Shown here piece after piece: positions 1 through 7,544 of a DNA stretch of 64,000 nt. A program made the translations under genes and the position numbers. The notes under the pieces are model-generated. The model saw only the letters and a program-made list of their open reading frames with translations, was not told where the DNA came from and searched no databases. Source of the DNA: Nonomuraea turkmeniaca (GTDB taxonomy: Bacteria; Actinomycetota; Actinomycetes; Streptosporangiales; Streptosporangiaceae); the NCBI RefSeq assembly GCF_005889735.1, contig NZ_VCKY01000026.1, positions 1 through 64,000 of the forward strand, in the 5' to 3' direction. Positions within the stretch are counted from its first letter, which is position 1. Every line of letters begins with the position of its first letter.

Positions 1-2
1 GC

Positions 3-98
3 GGCAAGTACGAGAACCAGATCCTGCCCACCGGCATGTCCGCAGGCACGCCCCAAGAAGCCCTCGACTGCGCCTGCGACCTCTACCTCAGCCACTGA
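3..98 (+). CDS. C-terminal end of an unrecognised protein (cut by window edge)
   Basis: An open frame enters from the left edge and stops with TGA at 96-98, giving 31 residues ending DLYLSH. Codon third positions are GC-rich, as in the real genes here. The fragment contains two close cysteines (DCACD). I do not recognise the family from so short a tail. No ribosome binding site or start is visible because the gene begins outside the window. Confidence 0.4.
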   Translation, partial: GKYENQILPTGMSAGTPQEALDCACDLYLSH

Positions 99-174
99 CC
101 CTCGAAGGACTTACAGGCAGAACCACTTAGGCAGACAGGGCCAAGAGCAACCTCGGCGGAGATGTCGACGGTTC

Positions 175-197
175 GCCCGGGCCTACCGGGCCCGGGC
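175..197 (-). terminator. GC-rich hairpin after the beta-lactamase-fold gene
   Basis: Perfect 9-bp inverted repeat GCCCGGGCC / GGCCCGGGC around a 5-nt loop, starting 7 nt past the stop of the minus-strand hydrolase. There is no U-tract, as is usual for actinobacterial hairpin terminators. It could also stop the plus-strand gene that ends at 98. Confidence 0.6.
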
Positions 198-203
198 TCG
201 GTG

Positions 204-1433
204 TCAGTCATCGATTGCCTGGTAGAGCGTGGTCCAGAAGTCGTGCATCAGCCGGATCGAATCCGGGGCGGAAGCCCCGACCTGGGTGAGCAGGATTCCG
301 GTGAGCTGGTTGCCGGGGTCGGCGTAGGTCGAGGTGCCGCTTCCGCCGTCCCAGCCGAACTGGCCGACCGGCGCGTAGTCGCCGCGGTAGGTGCGCACCG
401 CCATCCCGAAGCCCCACCCGCCGTGCTGCCCTTGGCCGAAGGACACGTGGACGTTGTTGACGGCCATGGCGTGTCGGGCGGCTTGCTGCTCGGGCGTGAG
501 GCGGTTGGTGGTCATCAGCTCGACGGCGGGCCGGGACAAGATCCGGTCGCTCCCGTGCATCCCGCCATTCAGCAACATCCGGAAGTAGGCATGGTAGTCA
601 TCGGCGGTGGATACCAGCCCACCGCCGCCACCCTGGAACGCCGGAGGTTGGCTCCACCGTCCCCCCTTGGCCTCGTCCCACACGTGGAACTCGCCGGTCT
701 GCGGGTCGGGGGCATACAGGGTCGGCAGCCGGTCGATCTTGTCGGCGGGCACGTGGAAGGCGGTGTCCTTCATCCCCAGCGGATCGAAGATGCGCTCACG
801 CAGGAACGTTTCGAACGACTGGCCCGTGACCCTGGCGACGAGCACGCTGAGGACGTCGTGGCTGATCTGGTACTGCCAGCGCTCTCCGGGCTGGTGCATC
901 AGCGGAAGCGCGCCCAGGCGGCGCATCCACTCATCCGGCTCGGGCATCGGCTCCGGCAGATTGGGCGTGAGCCCCTGCTCGAAGATCGCGCCCATGATCG
1001 GAGTGCCCAGCGCCGTCATGTCCATGCCGAGCCCGAACGTGGAGGTCAGCAGGTCGCGTACGGTGATCGGCCGCCGCGCCGGCACGGTTTCGTCCAGCGG
1101 GCCGTCGATCCGCTTCAGCACCTGCCGGTCGGCCAGCTCGGGCAGCCACGGATCCACCAGGTCGTCCAGCCGCAGCCGGCACTCATCGAGCAGGACCATC
1201 GCCGCCGCCATCGCAACAGGCTTGGACGTGGACGCCATCCGGAAGATCGTGTCCCGGCGCATCGGCGTGCCACCATCATGGCGCATCGTCCCGATCGCTT
1301 CGACGTACGTCTCATCGCCCCGGCCGACCAGGGCGACAAGCCCGGGAATCCTCCCCGACTCGACATGCCGTGTCAGCACGTCACGCAGTCTGCGCAGCCC
1401 TGCCTCGGAGAAGCCGCTGTTGCCGTGTCCCAT
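204..1433 (-). CDS. serine hydrolase of the beta-lactamase/class C fold
   Basis: About 409 residues. The penicillin-binding/class C beta-lactamase catalytic motif S-T-S-K lies near residue 68 (FRMASTSKPVA), a Tyr motif (RWQYQISHD) takes the place of Y-x-N, and an H-G-G-W-G-F-G segment fits the third (K/H)-x-G box. These features mark the beta-lactamase-related family (EstB-type esterases, D-aminopeptidases, penicillin-binding-protein homologues). No signal peptide is visible, so a cytoplasmic esterase or amidase is more likely than a secreted resistance enzyme. Two ATGs are adjacent; the second (1433) sits 7 nt after GGAG and is preferred to 1436. It is transcribed away from the MarR/GbsR-like regulator at 1802, with palindromic sites between them. 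The substrate is not predictable. Confidence 0.85.
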   Translation of the reverse strand: MGHGNSGFSEAGLRRLRDVLTRHVESGRIPGLVALVGRGDETYVEAIGTMRHDGGTPMRRDTIFRMASTSKPVAMAAAMVLLDECRLRLDDLVDPWLPELADRQVLKRIDGPLDETVPARRPITVRDLLTSTFGLGMDMTALGTPIMGAIFEQGLTPNLPEPMPEPDEWMRRLGALPLMHQPGERWQYQISHDVLSVLVARVTGQSFETFLRERIFDPLGMKDTAFHVPADKIDRLPTLYAPDPQTGEFHVWDEAKGGRWSQPPAFQGGGGGLVSTADDYHAYFRMLLNGGMHGSDRILSRPAVELMTTNRLTPEQQAARHAMAVNNVHVSFGQGQHGGWGFGMAVRTYRGDYAPVGQFGWDGGSGTSTYADPGNQLTGILLTQVGASAPDSIRLMHDFWTTLYQAIDD

Positions 1434-1660
1434 CATGAATCTCCTTGCATACAGTGTTCGATCTCCGCGAGCCCCCTCCCGGCGTGGCGCTCCTGGCCTC
1501 GGCGAGCTGGAGCTCGGTCGCGGGACTCCCTCTGTGGCGCCACCGGGACCTACAAACGTTCGGAAATTCCTGAACGTCTGTGACAGTACATTGCGTTTAT
1601 AAAGTCGTCAACGGATAAGCGAGATGCGATCTGCCTGTTAGATCCCACTTCTCGAGCTGT

Positions 1661-1716
1661 CATTGCAATGAGTATGACGCTAAACGCAATGGGCGGCCGG
1701 GATGACGATTGCAATG
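1661..1716. promoter_or_regulatory. candidate operator: repeated ATTGCAATG palindromes in a divergent promoter region
   Basis: The 365-bp space between hydrolase and regulator holds CATTGCAATG, a perfect 10-bp palindrome, at 1661-1670. Its core ATTGCAAT recurs at 1708-1715. The half motif GCAATGGGC occurs at 1686-1694 and again at 1711-1719, 25 bp apart. They lie 86-140 bp upstream of the regulator start, where an autoregulated winged-helix protein would bind. No other gene is seen in 1437-1801. Confidence 0.45.
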
Positions 1717-1801
1717 GGCTGGGTGTGAATGCATACTGTGCAGCGGAGTGTGCCCGGGGCGCCGAGCTTCGCGCATGTCGGCAGATCGGAGACGAGCATC
1801 G

Positions 1802-2524
1802 ATGCCCGGAGGCAGGCTCACCAATGAGGACCGTCAGCACATCGCTGCGTGGCTGGCCGAGGGTCTCGGATACGCAGAGATCGGCCGGCGTCTAGGGCGG
1901 CCCGCCTCGACCATCATGCGGGAGGTCACCCGCAACGGCGGACCCGACGATTACGGGGCGGACCGGGCGCACGAGGCCACACGGCATCGTGCGCGTCGAC
2001 GCAAGCAGGCTCAGCCTCCGGCGCCGCCGGTCCCCGACAGCGGCCATGGGCGTGACCCCCAAGCGGTGCAGGACTTCACGGAGTCCTTCATCGCTCTCCT
2101 CGTTCAGCAGGGGCTGCCTCGGATGGAGGCCAGGGTGCTGGCCTGCCTGTACATCACCGACTCCGGCACCCTCACCGCCGCCGACCTGGTCCAGCGGCTT
2201 CGCGTCAGCCCGGCGTCGGTCTCGCACGCCGTCGCCTTCCTCGAGCAGCAGGGAATGCTCAGGCGGGAACGCGTTCCCGGCGGGCGCCGCGAACGCTATG
2301 TCCTCGACGATGAGATCTGGCTCCGGTCCATCCTTGCAGCTCTGCAGATGAACGACGCCCTGGCGGCCGCATCGCGGCGCGGAGCCGAGATTCTCGGGTC
2401 AACGACCCCGGCGGGCGACCGCTTCGAGTCCTCCGCCGAACTTCTTCTCCTCGTGAGCGAGGCCTTCCGGCAGGTCATGGAGCAGTGGCGGCAGAGCCGG
2501 GCCGCCCGGAGCGCCGGGGGATAA
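1802..2524 (+). CDS. MarR/GbsR-like regulator with an extra N-terminal helix-turn-helix
   Basis: 240 residues from the ATG at 1802, which has GGAGA 9 nt upstream; earlier in-frame ATGs at 1709 and 1775 lack this spacing. Residues about 1-45 (TNEDRQHIAAWLAEGLGYAEIGRRLGRPAST) resemble the HTH_38 helix-turn-helix of IS30 transposases, here used as a DNA-binding domain. Residues about 85-165 form a MarR/GbsR winged helix (LTAADLVQRLRVSPASVSHAV, then the wing RERVPGGRRERY). The C-terminal region is helical and probably dimerises. Such two-headed regulators are common in actinomycetes. Divergent placement suggests it controls itself and the hydrolase at 204-1433. The effector is unknown. Confidence 0.8.
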   Translation: MPGGRLTNEDRQHIAAWLAEGLGYAEIGRRLGRPASTIMREVTRNGGPDDYGADRAHEATRHRARRRKQAQPPAPPVPDSGHGRDPQAVQDFTESFIALLVQQGLPRMEARVLACLYITDSGTLTAADLVQRLRVSPASVSHAVAFLEQQGMLRRERVPGGRRERYVLDDEIWLRSILAALQMNDALAAASRRGAEILGSTTPAGDRFESSAELLLLVSEAFRQVMEQWRQSRAARSAGG

Positions 2525-2665
2525 CAATGATCTCTCGCACGTCGAAAGGCCCCCGGGGAAGCCGGAGCGGATCTTGATGTCCGTGTCCGACCAGTTAGCC
2601 CGTCCGGAATTGTCCTGAGGGTATGCCGGAAGCAGGCGCCACGGGCGATTCGCGGATGAACCGTG

Positions 2666-4585
2666 TCAGCGGATACGTCGTCCTGTTTCGGCACAGGAGT
2701 AGCCGCCCAACCTTTCCACGCTGGCGCGGAAGTCCGGGCGCTCCAGAAGTGCCCACAGCGGAGCCAGTAGTTCCTCGGAGATCTCGCTGGCGCGAATTAC
2801 CAGGTCGTACGGCTCCTGAGCCACCGGGACGAAGTCGAGCCCGAACGCGCGAGCGGCGGCGAGGATGCCCATGCCGGCATCCGCCCGGCCTGCGGCCACG
2901 GCCGCGGCCACCGCGAGATGGGTGTGCTCCTCACGGGAGTAGCCGGGCACCTCGCTCGCGTCCATGCCGAGGCCTGCCAGCTCATGATCCAGCAGCGCAC
3001 GGGTGCCGGCGCCCCGCTGCCGGTTCACGTAGTGCAGGTCAGGCCTGGCCAGGTCCTTGACTCCGGTCAGACCGAGAGGATTACCGGGTGCGACGATCAA
3101 TCCCTGGTCCCGGTGGACGAGCCGGATCACGGCCACGTCCGCGTCAGATCCCAGCAGCTTGTCCACATACGGCAGCGTGTACTCGCCGGTCGACGGGTCC
3201 AGCAGATGCGATCCGGCGATGTGGCACAGGCCGTCGCGCAGCGCCACGAGGCCGCCCAGCGACCCGACGTTCGATGACGCCAGAGTGATCAGCGGGTCGG
3301 CGGCGCGCAGGGCGGACGCCGCCAGGTCGAGCACCAGATCGTGCGAGCCGATCGCGACGATGGTACGGCCGATCTCGGACAGGCCGCGCAGTAGTTCGAC
3401 CCGAACCTGCTCGCCGGCGTGGTGGCCCTCCACCCCGGAGGGCACCACGAGCAGGCCGTCAGCGCGTACGAGCGAAGTGAGCACGCCGGCCCCCCGGGGC
3501 AACGGGGTGGCGACGAGCTGGTCGCGCACCCGCCCCAGACGTACCCGCACCCAGTCGTCCATGCCGATGGCGGACGGCAGCTTCCTCGCCAGGCGTGCGG
3601 AAGCCGACGGCCGTTCACGCGGCGCGGCACCCTCCAGCTCGGCGAGCAGCGGAGCCGCGAAGATGTCGAAGGTCAGTGCCGCCGATACCGGATAGCCGGG
3701 AACTCCGATCACCGGTGTCGCGGCGACCGCCCCCAGGACGACCGGGTGGCCGGGGCGCACGGCGACCCCGTGGACCGCGACCACGCCGGCGCCGGCGACC
3801 ACTCGAGCGGTGTAGTCGTCCCGGCCGGCGCTCGAACCCGCGATGAGCAGGACGAGATCGGCGTCGATGGTGGCCTCGCGAAGCACCGCGGTGATGGCCT
3901 CGGGGTCGTCGGGGACGATCTCGGTGACGCGCGCCTCGCATCCCGCCTCCCGCGCTTGCGCGGCCAGCATCATCGAATTGGTGTCGAGGATGTCACCGGA
4001 GGCCAGGTCTGCTCCGATCGGGCGAATCTCGTCCCCGGTCGGCACGATGACCACGCGAGGCGCACGGCGGACACCGAGTTCGAGCACGCCCGCCGCGGCG
4101 CAGGCGGCGACGTCGACGGGGCGCAGCCGGTGGCCTTGCGGGAGCAGCAACTCCCCGGCGCTGATGTCCTCGCCGATCGACCGGACGTGCTGGTAGGGCG
4201 GAACCGCCGCCCGGAGCTCGGCCTTGCCGTCCGCGGTTCGGTGCACGTGTTCACGCATGACCACGGCGTCGTACCCGTCGGGCAGCGGATCGCCGGTGTC
4301 GACGACCTCGAAGTCACCGGCAGCGAGAAGTATGGGGCTGGTCTCGGCTGCGCCTACGGTGTCGCCCGCACGTACGGCGATGCCGTCCATGGCCGACGAG
4401 TCGAAGGCGGGTGAGGACCGCCGGGCCCAGACCGGCTCGGCCGTCACCCGGCCCACAGCGTCTCCAACCGGTACGCGGACAGCGTCGACCCGGGTGGGAC
4501 ACCCGGCCGTGCCACACGCCTCGCGCCAGACGGTGAGGGCCTGCGCCGCGGGGACGTCGGAGACAAAGGGACTTTCTGCGTTCAT
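2666..4585 (-). CDS. MoeA-type molybdopterin molybdotransferase fused to a periplasmic-binding-like domain
   Basis: 639 residues. Residues about 1-405 are a MoeA fold: SSAMDGIAVRAGDT near the N-terminus, the central MoCF-binding region (SSAGRDDYTARVV) and VPGYPVSAALTFD, the counterpart of the MoeA P-G-N-P-x-S loop. Residues about 415-639 form a PBP-like domain of the type fused to MoeA in archaea and some bacteria (starts LASSNVGSLGGL; contains NRQRGAGTR and GRADAGMGILAAARAFGLDF), resembling the LysR/ModE-type ligand fold. MoeA inserts molybdate (or tungstate) into adenylated molybdopterin; the fused domain may bind oxyanion or cofactor, which is inference. It is last in the fdh-moeA operon and overlaps the previous moeA by 4 bp (ATGA). 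Confidence 0.85.
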   Translation of the reverse strand: MNAESPFVSDVPAAQALTVWREACGTAGCPTRVDAVRVPVGDAVGRVTAEPVWARRSSPAFDSSAMDGIAVRAGDTVGAAETSPILLAAGDFEVVDTGDPLPDGYDAVVMREHVHRTADGKAELRAAVPPYQHVRSIGEDISAGELLLPQGHRLRPVDVAACAAAGVLELGVRRAPRVVIVPTGDEIRPIGADLASGDILDTNSMMLAAQAREAGCEARVTEIVPDDPEAITAVLREATIDADLVLLIAGSSAGRDDYTARVVAGAGVVAVHGVAVRPGHPVVLGAVAATPVIGVPGYPVSAALTFDIFAAPLLAELEGAAPRERPSASARLARKLPSAIGMDDWVRVRLGRVRDQLVATPLPRGAGVLTSLVRADGLLVVPSGVEGHHAGEQVRVELLRGLSEIGRTIVAIGSHDLVLDLAASALRAADPLITLASSNVGSLGGLVALRDGLCHIAGSHLLDPSTGEYTLPYVDKLLGSDADVAVIRLVHRDQGLIVAPGNPLGLTGVKDLARPDLHYVNRQRGAGTRALLDHELAGLGMDASEVPGYSREEHTHLAVAAAVAAGRADAGMGILAAARAFGLDFVPVAQEPYDLVIRASEISEELLAPLWALLERPDFRASVERLGGYSCAETGRRIR

Positions 4586-5802
4586 CGGTACAGGACGACC
4601 TCTACATCGGTGCCCGCGTCCAGGCCTGTGGCCGGCTCCGGGATGATCAAGTATCCGTCGGCGCGGGTCAGCACCGACAGTAGCGCTGAGGGGCCGAAGA
4701 GCGGCTCCGCCACCCCGTCCCGGACCCTGACCTGGACCACGTCAAGCCGGCCTGCGGCCGAGGGGAGATCACGCGAGAGCCGCGCACGGGTACTCGGCTG
4801 CGGTGGCGCGTACTCGCAACCGGCGACACGCCACAGCAGCGGCACCCCGACTTGTCCGAAGACGACCAGCGCGGACAGCGGGTTGCCCGGCAGCCCGATG
4901 ATCGGGATCCCGGAACACTCGGCCAGCAGCGTGGGCTTACCCGGTTTGATGGCGATCCCGTGGCACCAGATCTGACCGATGGCCGCCACCGCGCCCGCGG
5001 TCTCGTCCCTCGCCCCGACCGACGAGCCTGCCGAAACGACGACCAGGTCGGACTCGGCCACGACCGCGGCCAGCCGTTCCTTGAGCGCGCCGGGCTCGTC
5101 CGGGACGATGCCCGCGATGATCGGTTCGCCACCCGCGTCGACGACCAGCCCGGCCAGGGCGGAGGCCGTGGCGTCTCGCACCTGGCCGGGCGCGAGGTTC
5201 ACGGTCTCGGGCGGCACCACCTCGTCACCGGTGGAGATGATCGCCACCCGGGGACGGGCGTGCACGGCGACCGAGGTCACCCCGGCGGCGGCGAGGAAGC
5301 CGAGGTCCGGTGCCCGCAGCGGCCGGCCACCGGGCACCAGCGGGGCACCGGCCGCGATGTCATCATCCGCTCGCACGATGCCACCGCCCGGTGCCACAGG
5401 CCGGGTGACCTCGATCGTGCCCGGCATCGTCTCCGCGGTGTACTCGACCATCACCACCGCGTCGGCGCCGGCCGGCAGCACTCCCCCGGTCGGCATCGCG
5501 ACGCATCCGCCAGGCCGGACCGCCACGGTGGGCTCGGCGCCCATCCGCACCGCGCCCAGCAGGTCGAGGTAGGACGGAAGCCCGTCAGAGGCTCCATAGG
5601 TGTCCGCCGCGCGGACCGCGAAGCCGTCCACGGTGGAACGTGCGAACCCGGGCAGGGCAGCGGGCGCAGGTATGTCCGCGACCGGCACCCGGTGCAGCGC
5701 CGCCGACAGCGGCACGTCCTCCGCGGGAGTGCGGTGGACGGGCCGGAACCCGGACAGGACCTCGGCAAGGGTGCGAGCGGTGAAGAACTCCCTGCCGCTC
5801 AA
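4582..5802 (-). CDS. moeA: molybdopterin molybdenumtransferase MoeA
   Basis: 406 residues, a normal length for MoeA. Visible family features: ARSTVDGFAVRAADT (domain I), MPTGGVLPAGADAVVMVE (domain II), ISTGDEVV and SAGSSVGARDETA (the MoCF/MogA-like domain III) and GLPGNPLSALVVF (conserved P-G-N-P loop), then the domain IV beta-barrel. The enzyme catalyses metal insertion into MPT-AMP in the cytoplasm, the last common step before the Mo-cofactor is used by formate dehydrogenase. It overlaps fdhB upstream and the second MoeA downstream by 4 bp each, so all four genes should be co-translated. Two MoeA copies beside a Mo/W oxidoreductase pair may reflect metal selectivity (inference). Confidence 0.92.
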   Translation of the reverse strand: MSGREFFTARTLAEVLSGFRPVHRTPAEDVPLSAALHRVPVADIPAPAALPGFARSTVDGFAVRAADTYGASDGLPSYLDLLGAVRMGAEPTVAVRPGGCVAMPTGGVLPAGADAVVMVEYTAETMPGTIEVTRPVAPGGGIVRADDDIAAGAPLVPGGRPLRAPDLGFLAAAGVTSVAVHARPRVAIISTGDEVVPPETVNLAPGQVRDATASALAGLVVDAGGEPIIAGIVPDEPGALKERLAAVVAESDLVVVSAGSSVGARDETAGAVAAIGQIWCHGIAIKPGKPTLLAECSGIPIIGLPGNPLSALVVFGQVGVPLLWRVAGCEYAPPQPSTRARLSRDLPSAAGRLDVVQVRVRDGVAEPLFGPSALLSVLTRADGYLIIPEPATGLDAGTDVEVVLYR

Positions 5803-7544
5803 CGATCCGGTTGTCCCGTCGAGCCTTCGGGGCGGGGCTGCGGGCGAGCCGCCGCGGCGCCCTTGTTCAGTCCCAGCACGGACACCACCGGCCCCAGCGC
5901 GACCTGTCCGAGCCCACAGATCGACGTCTTCCGCATGGTCTCCTCCAACTGCACTATCCGCCCGCTCTGCGCCTCATCCAGGGTCGAGGAACCCGAGTCC
6001 AGCACACCGCGCAGCAGCTCGTGGGCCTTGGTGGACCCTACCCGGCAGGGCACGCACTTACCGCACGACTCGTTGCGGAAGAAGCGCAGCACGTTCGTCG
6101 ACGCGGCCAGCAGATCGGTGCCCTCGGCGAGCACCACAAGGGCGCCGGAGCCCAGCATGGTCCCGGCGTCGGCGAGCGTCCCGAAGTCCAGGGCAAGGTC
6201 CAGTTTGTCGGGGCCGATGAAGTTGGAGGACGCGCCCCCCGGCTGCACAGCGCCGACTCGGGCGCCGCCGAGCACGCCACCGGCTATGTCGATCAACTCA
6301 CGTACCGTCGTGCCCATCGGCACGCAGTACACGCCAGGGTTCTCCACGTGCCCGGACACGGCGAAGAACTTCCAGCCGACGGAGTCGCCCGCGCCCTGCT
6401 CCGCCCACCACCCGGCGCCACGCTGAAGGATCACCGGCACGTCGGCGAAGGTCTCCACAGAGTTGATCAACGTCGGACGCCCGTGCAGCCCATAGTTGCC
6501 AGGGAAGGGCGGCTTGTTGCGCGGCTCACCGCGGTGCCCCTCCATGCACTCCAGCAGCGCCGTCTCCTCACCGAGGATGTAGCCGCCGGGCGAGACGAAG
6601 ATGTCCAGTTCGAGACGGCGGCCGCTGCCACAGGCGTTCTCGCCGATCATCCCCGCCTCGCGCAGTGCCGCGATCTCCGCACGCAGCACGCGCTCCTCGG
6701 GACCGTACTCGTGACGGATGAAGATCCAGCCCTGCTCGGCTCCGACCACCGCCATGCCGAGCAGGAGGCCCTCGATCACCAGGTGCGGCTGATCGGTCAG
6801 GATCTGGCGGTCCTTGAACGTGCCCGGTTCCGACTCGTCGGCGTTGCAGATCGCGTACTTGACGCCGGCCGGCTCGGCGGAGGCGACCAGGCCCCACTTC
6901 TTGCCCGTGGGGAACCCGGCGCCGCCCATCCCGCGCAGGCCCGAGGCTTCCAGCGTGGCCACCACGCCGGCAGCGCTCATCTCGCCGGCCAGCAACGCGC
7001 GCAGGCTCGCGTACCGCGTCGAGACATCCGATCCCGCCGGGTACGGGTCGTTCGGCCAGGGCTCGGTCCGTCCCGTAACGGTGGCCTCGGCGAGTTCGTC
7101 GTCCCGCGCGGCACTGACCAGCGCATCGACGTCGGCGACCGGCGCCGGGCGTTCGTTGACCGCCAGGGCCGGGGCAATGTCGCAGCGGCCCAGGCAGGAC
7201 ACCTCGACCAGCTCGATCTCGGTGTCGTCGCCATAGCGGTCACGCACCTCCGCGATCCGATCATCCGCGGACCGCAACCAGCACGACAGGTCGTGGCACA
7301 CGTTGATCGCGACTTTGGCGGGCGGGGTCGTGCGGAAGTGCGGGTAGAACGAGATCAGGCCCTCGATCTCGTAGAGCGGTCGCCGCATGGTGCGGGCGAG
7401 CTCTTCGAGCTCCTCTCGCGGCAACCAGCCCAGTCGTGCCTGGATGGCGTTGAGCGCCGGGATCAGCGACGGCCCGGGGAACTTCCCGGCCCGTGCCTCC
7501 ACACCCGGCACCCGGGAACGTCCCAACTCGAAACTCAGGGTCAT
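5799..7544 (-). CDS. NAD-dependent formate dehydrogenase beta subunit (NuoE-NuoF fusion)
   Basis: 581 residues combining two Complex-I-like modules. Residues about 20-140 are NuoE/FdsG-like with 2Fe-2S ligands C-x4-C (VCHDLSC) and C-x3-C (SCLGRC). Residues about 170-560 are NuoF/FdsB-like: GLRGMGGAGFPTGKKW for NADH/FMN binding and the 4Fe-4S ligands ESCGKCVPCRVGS plus the later TSICGLGQ cysteine. Together they pass electrons from formate to NAD+ through FMN. The start ATG follows the fdhA stop TAG with no gap, so translation is coupled. In many FDHs these modules are separate genes (fdsG, fdsB); the fusion is known in actinobacteria. Soluble; no membrane segments. Confidence 0.9.
   Translation of the reverse strand: MTLSFELGRSRVPGVEARAGKFPGPSLIPALNAIQARLGWLPREELEELARTMRRPLYEIEGLISFYPHFRTTPPAKVAINVCHDLSCWLRSADDRIAEVRDRYGDDTEIELVEVSCLGRCDIAPALAVNERPAPVADVDALVSAARDDELAEATVTGRTEPWPNDPYPAGSDVSTRYASLRALLAGEMSAAGVVATLEASGLRGMGGAGFPTGKKWGLVASAEPAGVKYAICNADESEPGTFKDRQILTDQPHLVIEGLLLGMAVVGAEQGWIFIRHEYGPEERVLRAEIAALREAGMIGENACGSGRRLELDIFVSPGGYILGEETALLECMEGHRGEPRNKPPFPGNYGLHGRPTLINSVETFADVPVILQRGAGWWAEQGAGDSVGWKFFAVSGHVENPGVYCVPMGTTVRELIDIAGGVLGGARVGAVQPGGASSNFIGPDKLDLALDFGTLADAGTMLGSGALVVLAEGTDLLAASTNVLRFFRNESCGKCVPCRVGSTKAHELLRGVLDSGSSTLDEAQSGRIVQLEETMRKTSICGLGQVALGPVVSVLGLNKGAAAARPQPRPEGSTGQPDR

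Noticed and set aside
2510..2565. CCGGGGG...CCCCCGG pairing after the MarR/GbsR-like gene
   Set aside because: The loop would be over 30 nt; not a convincing terminator.
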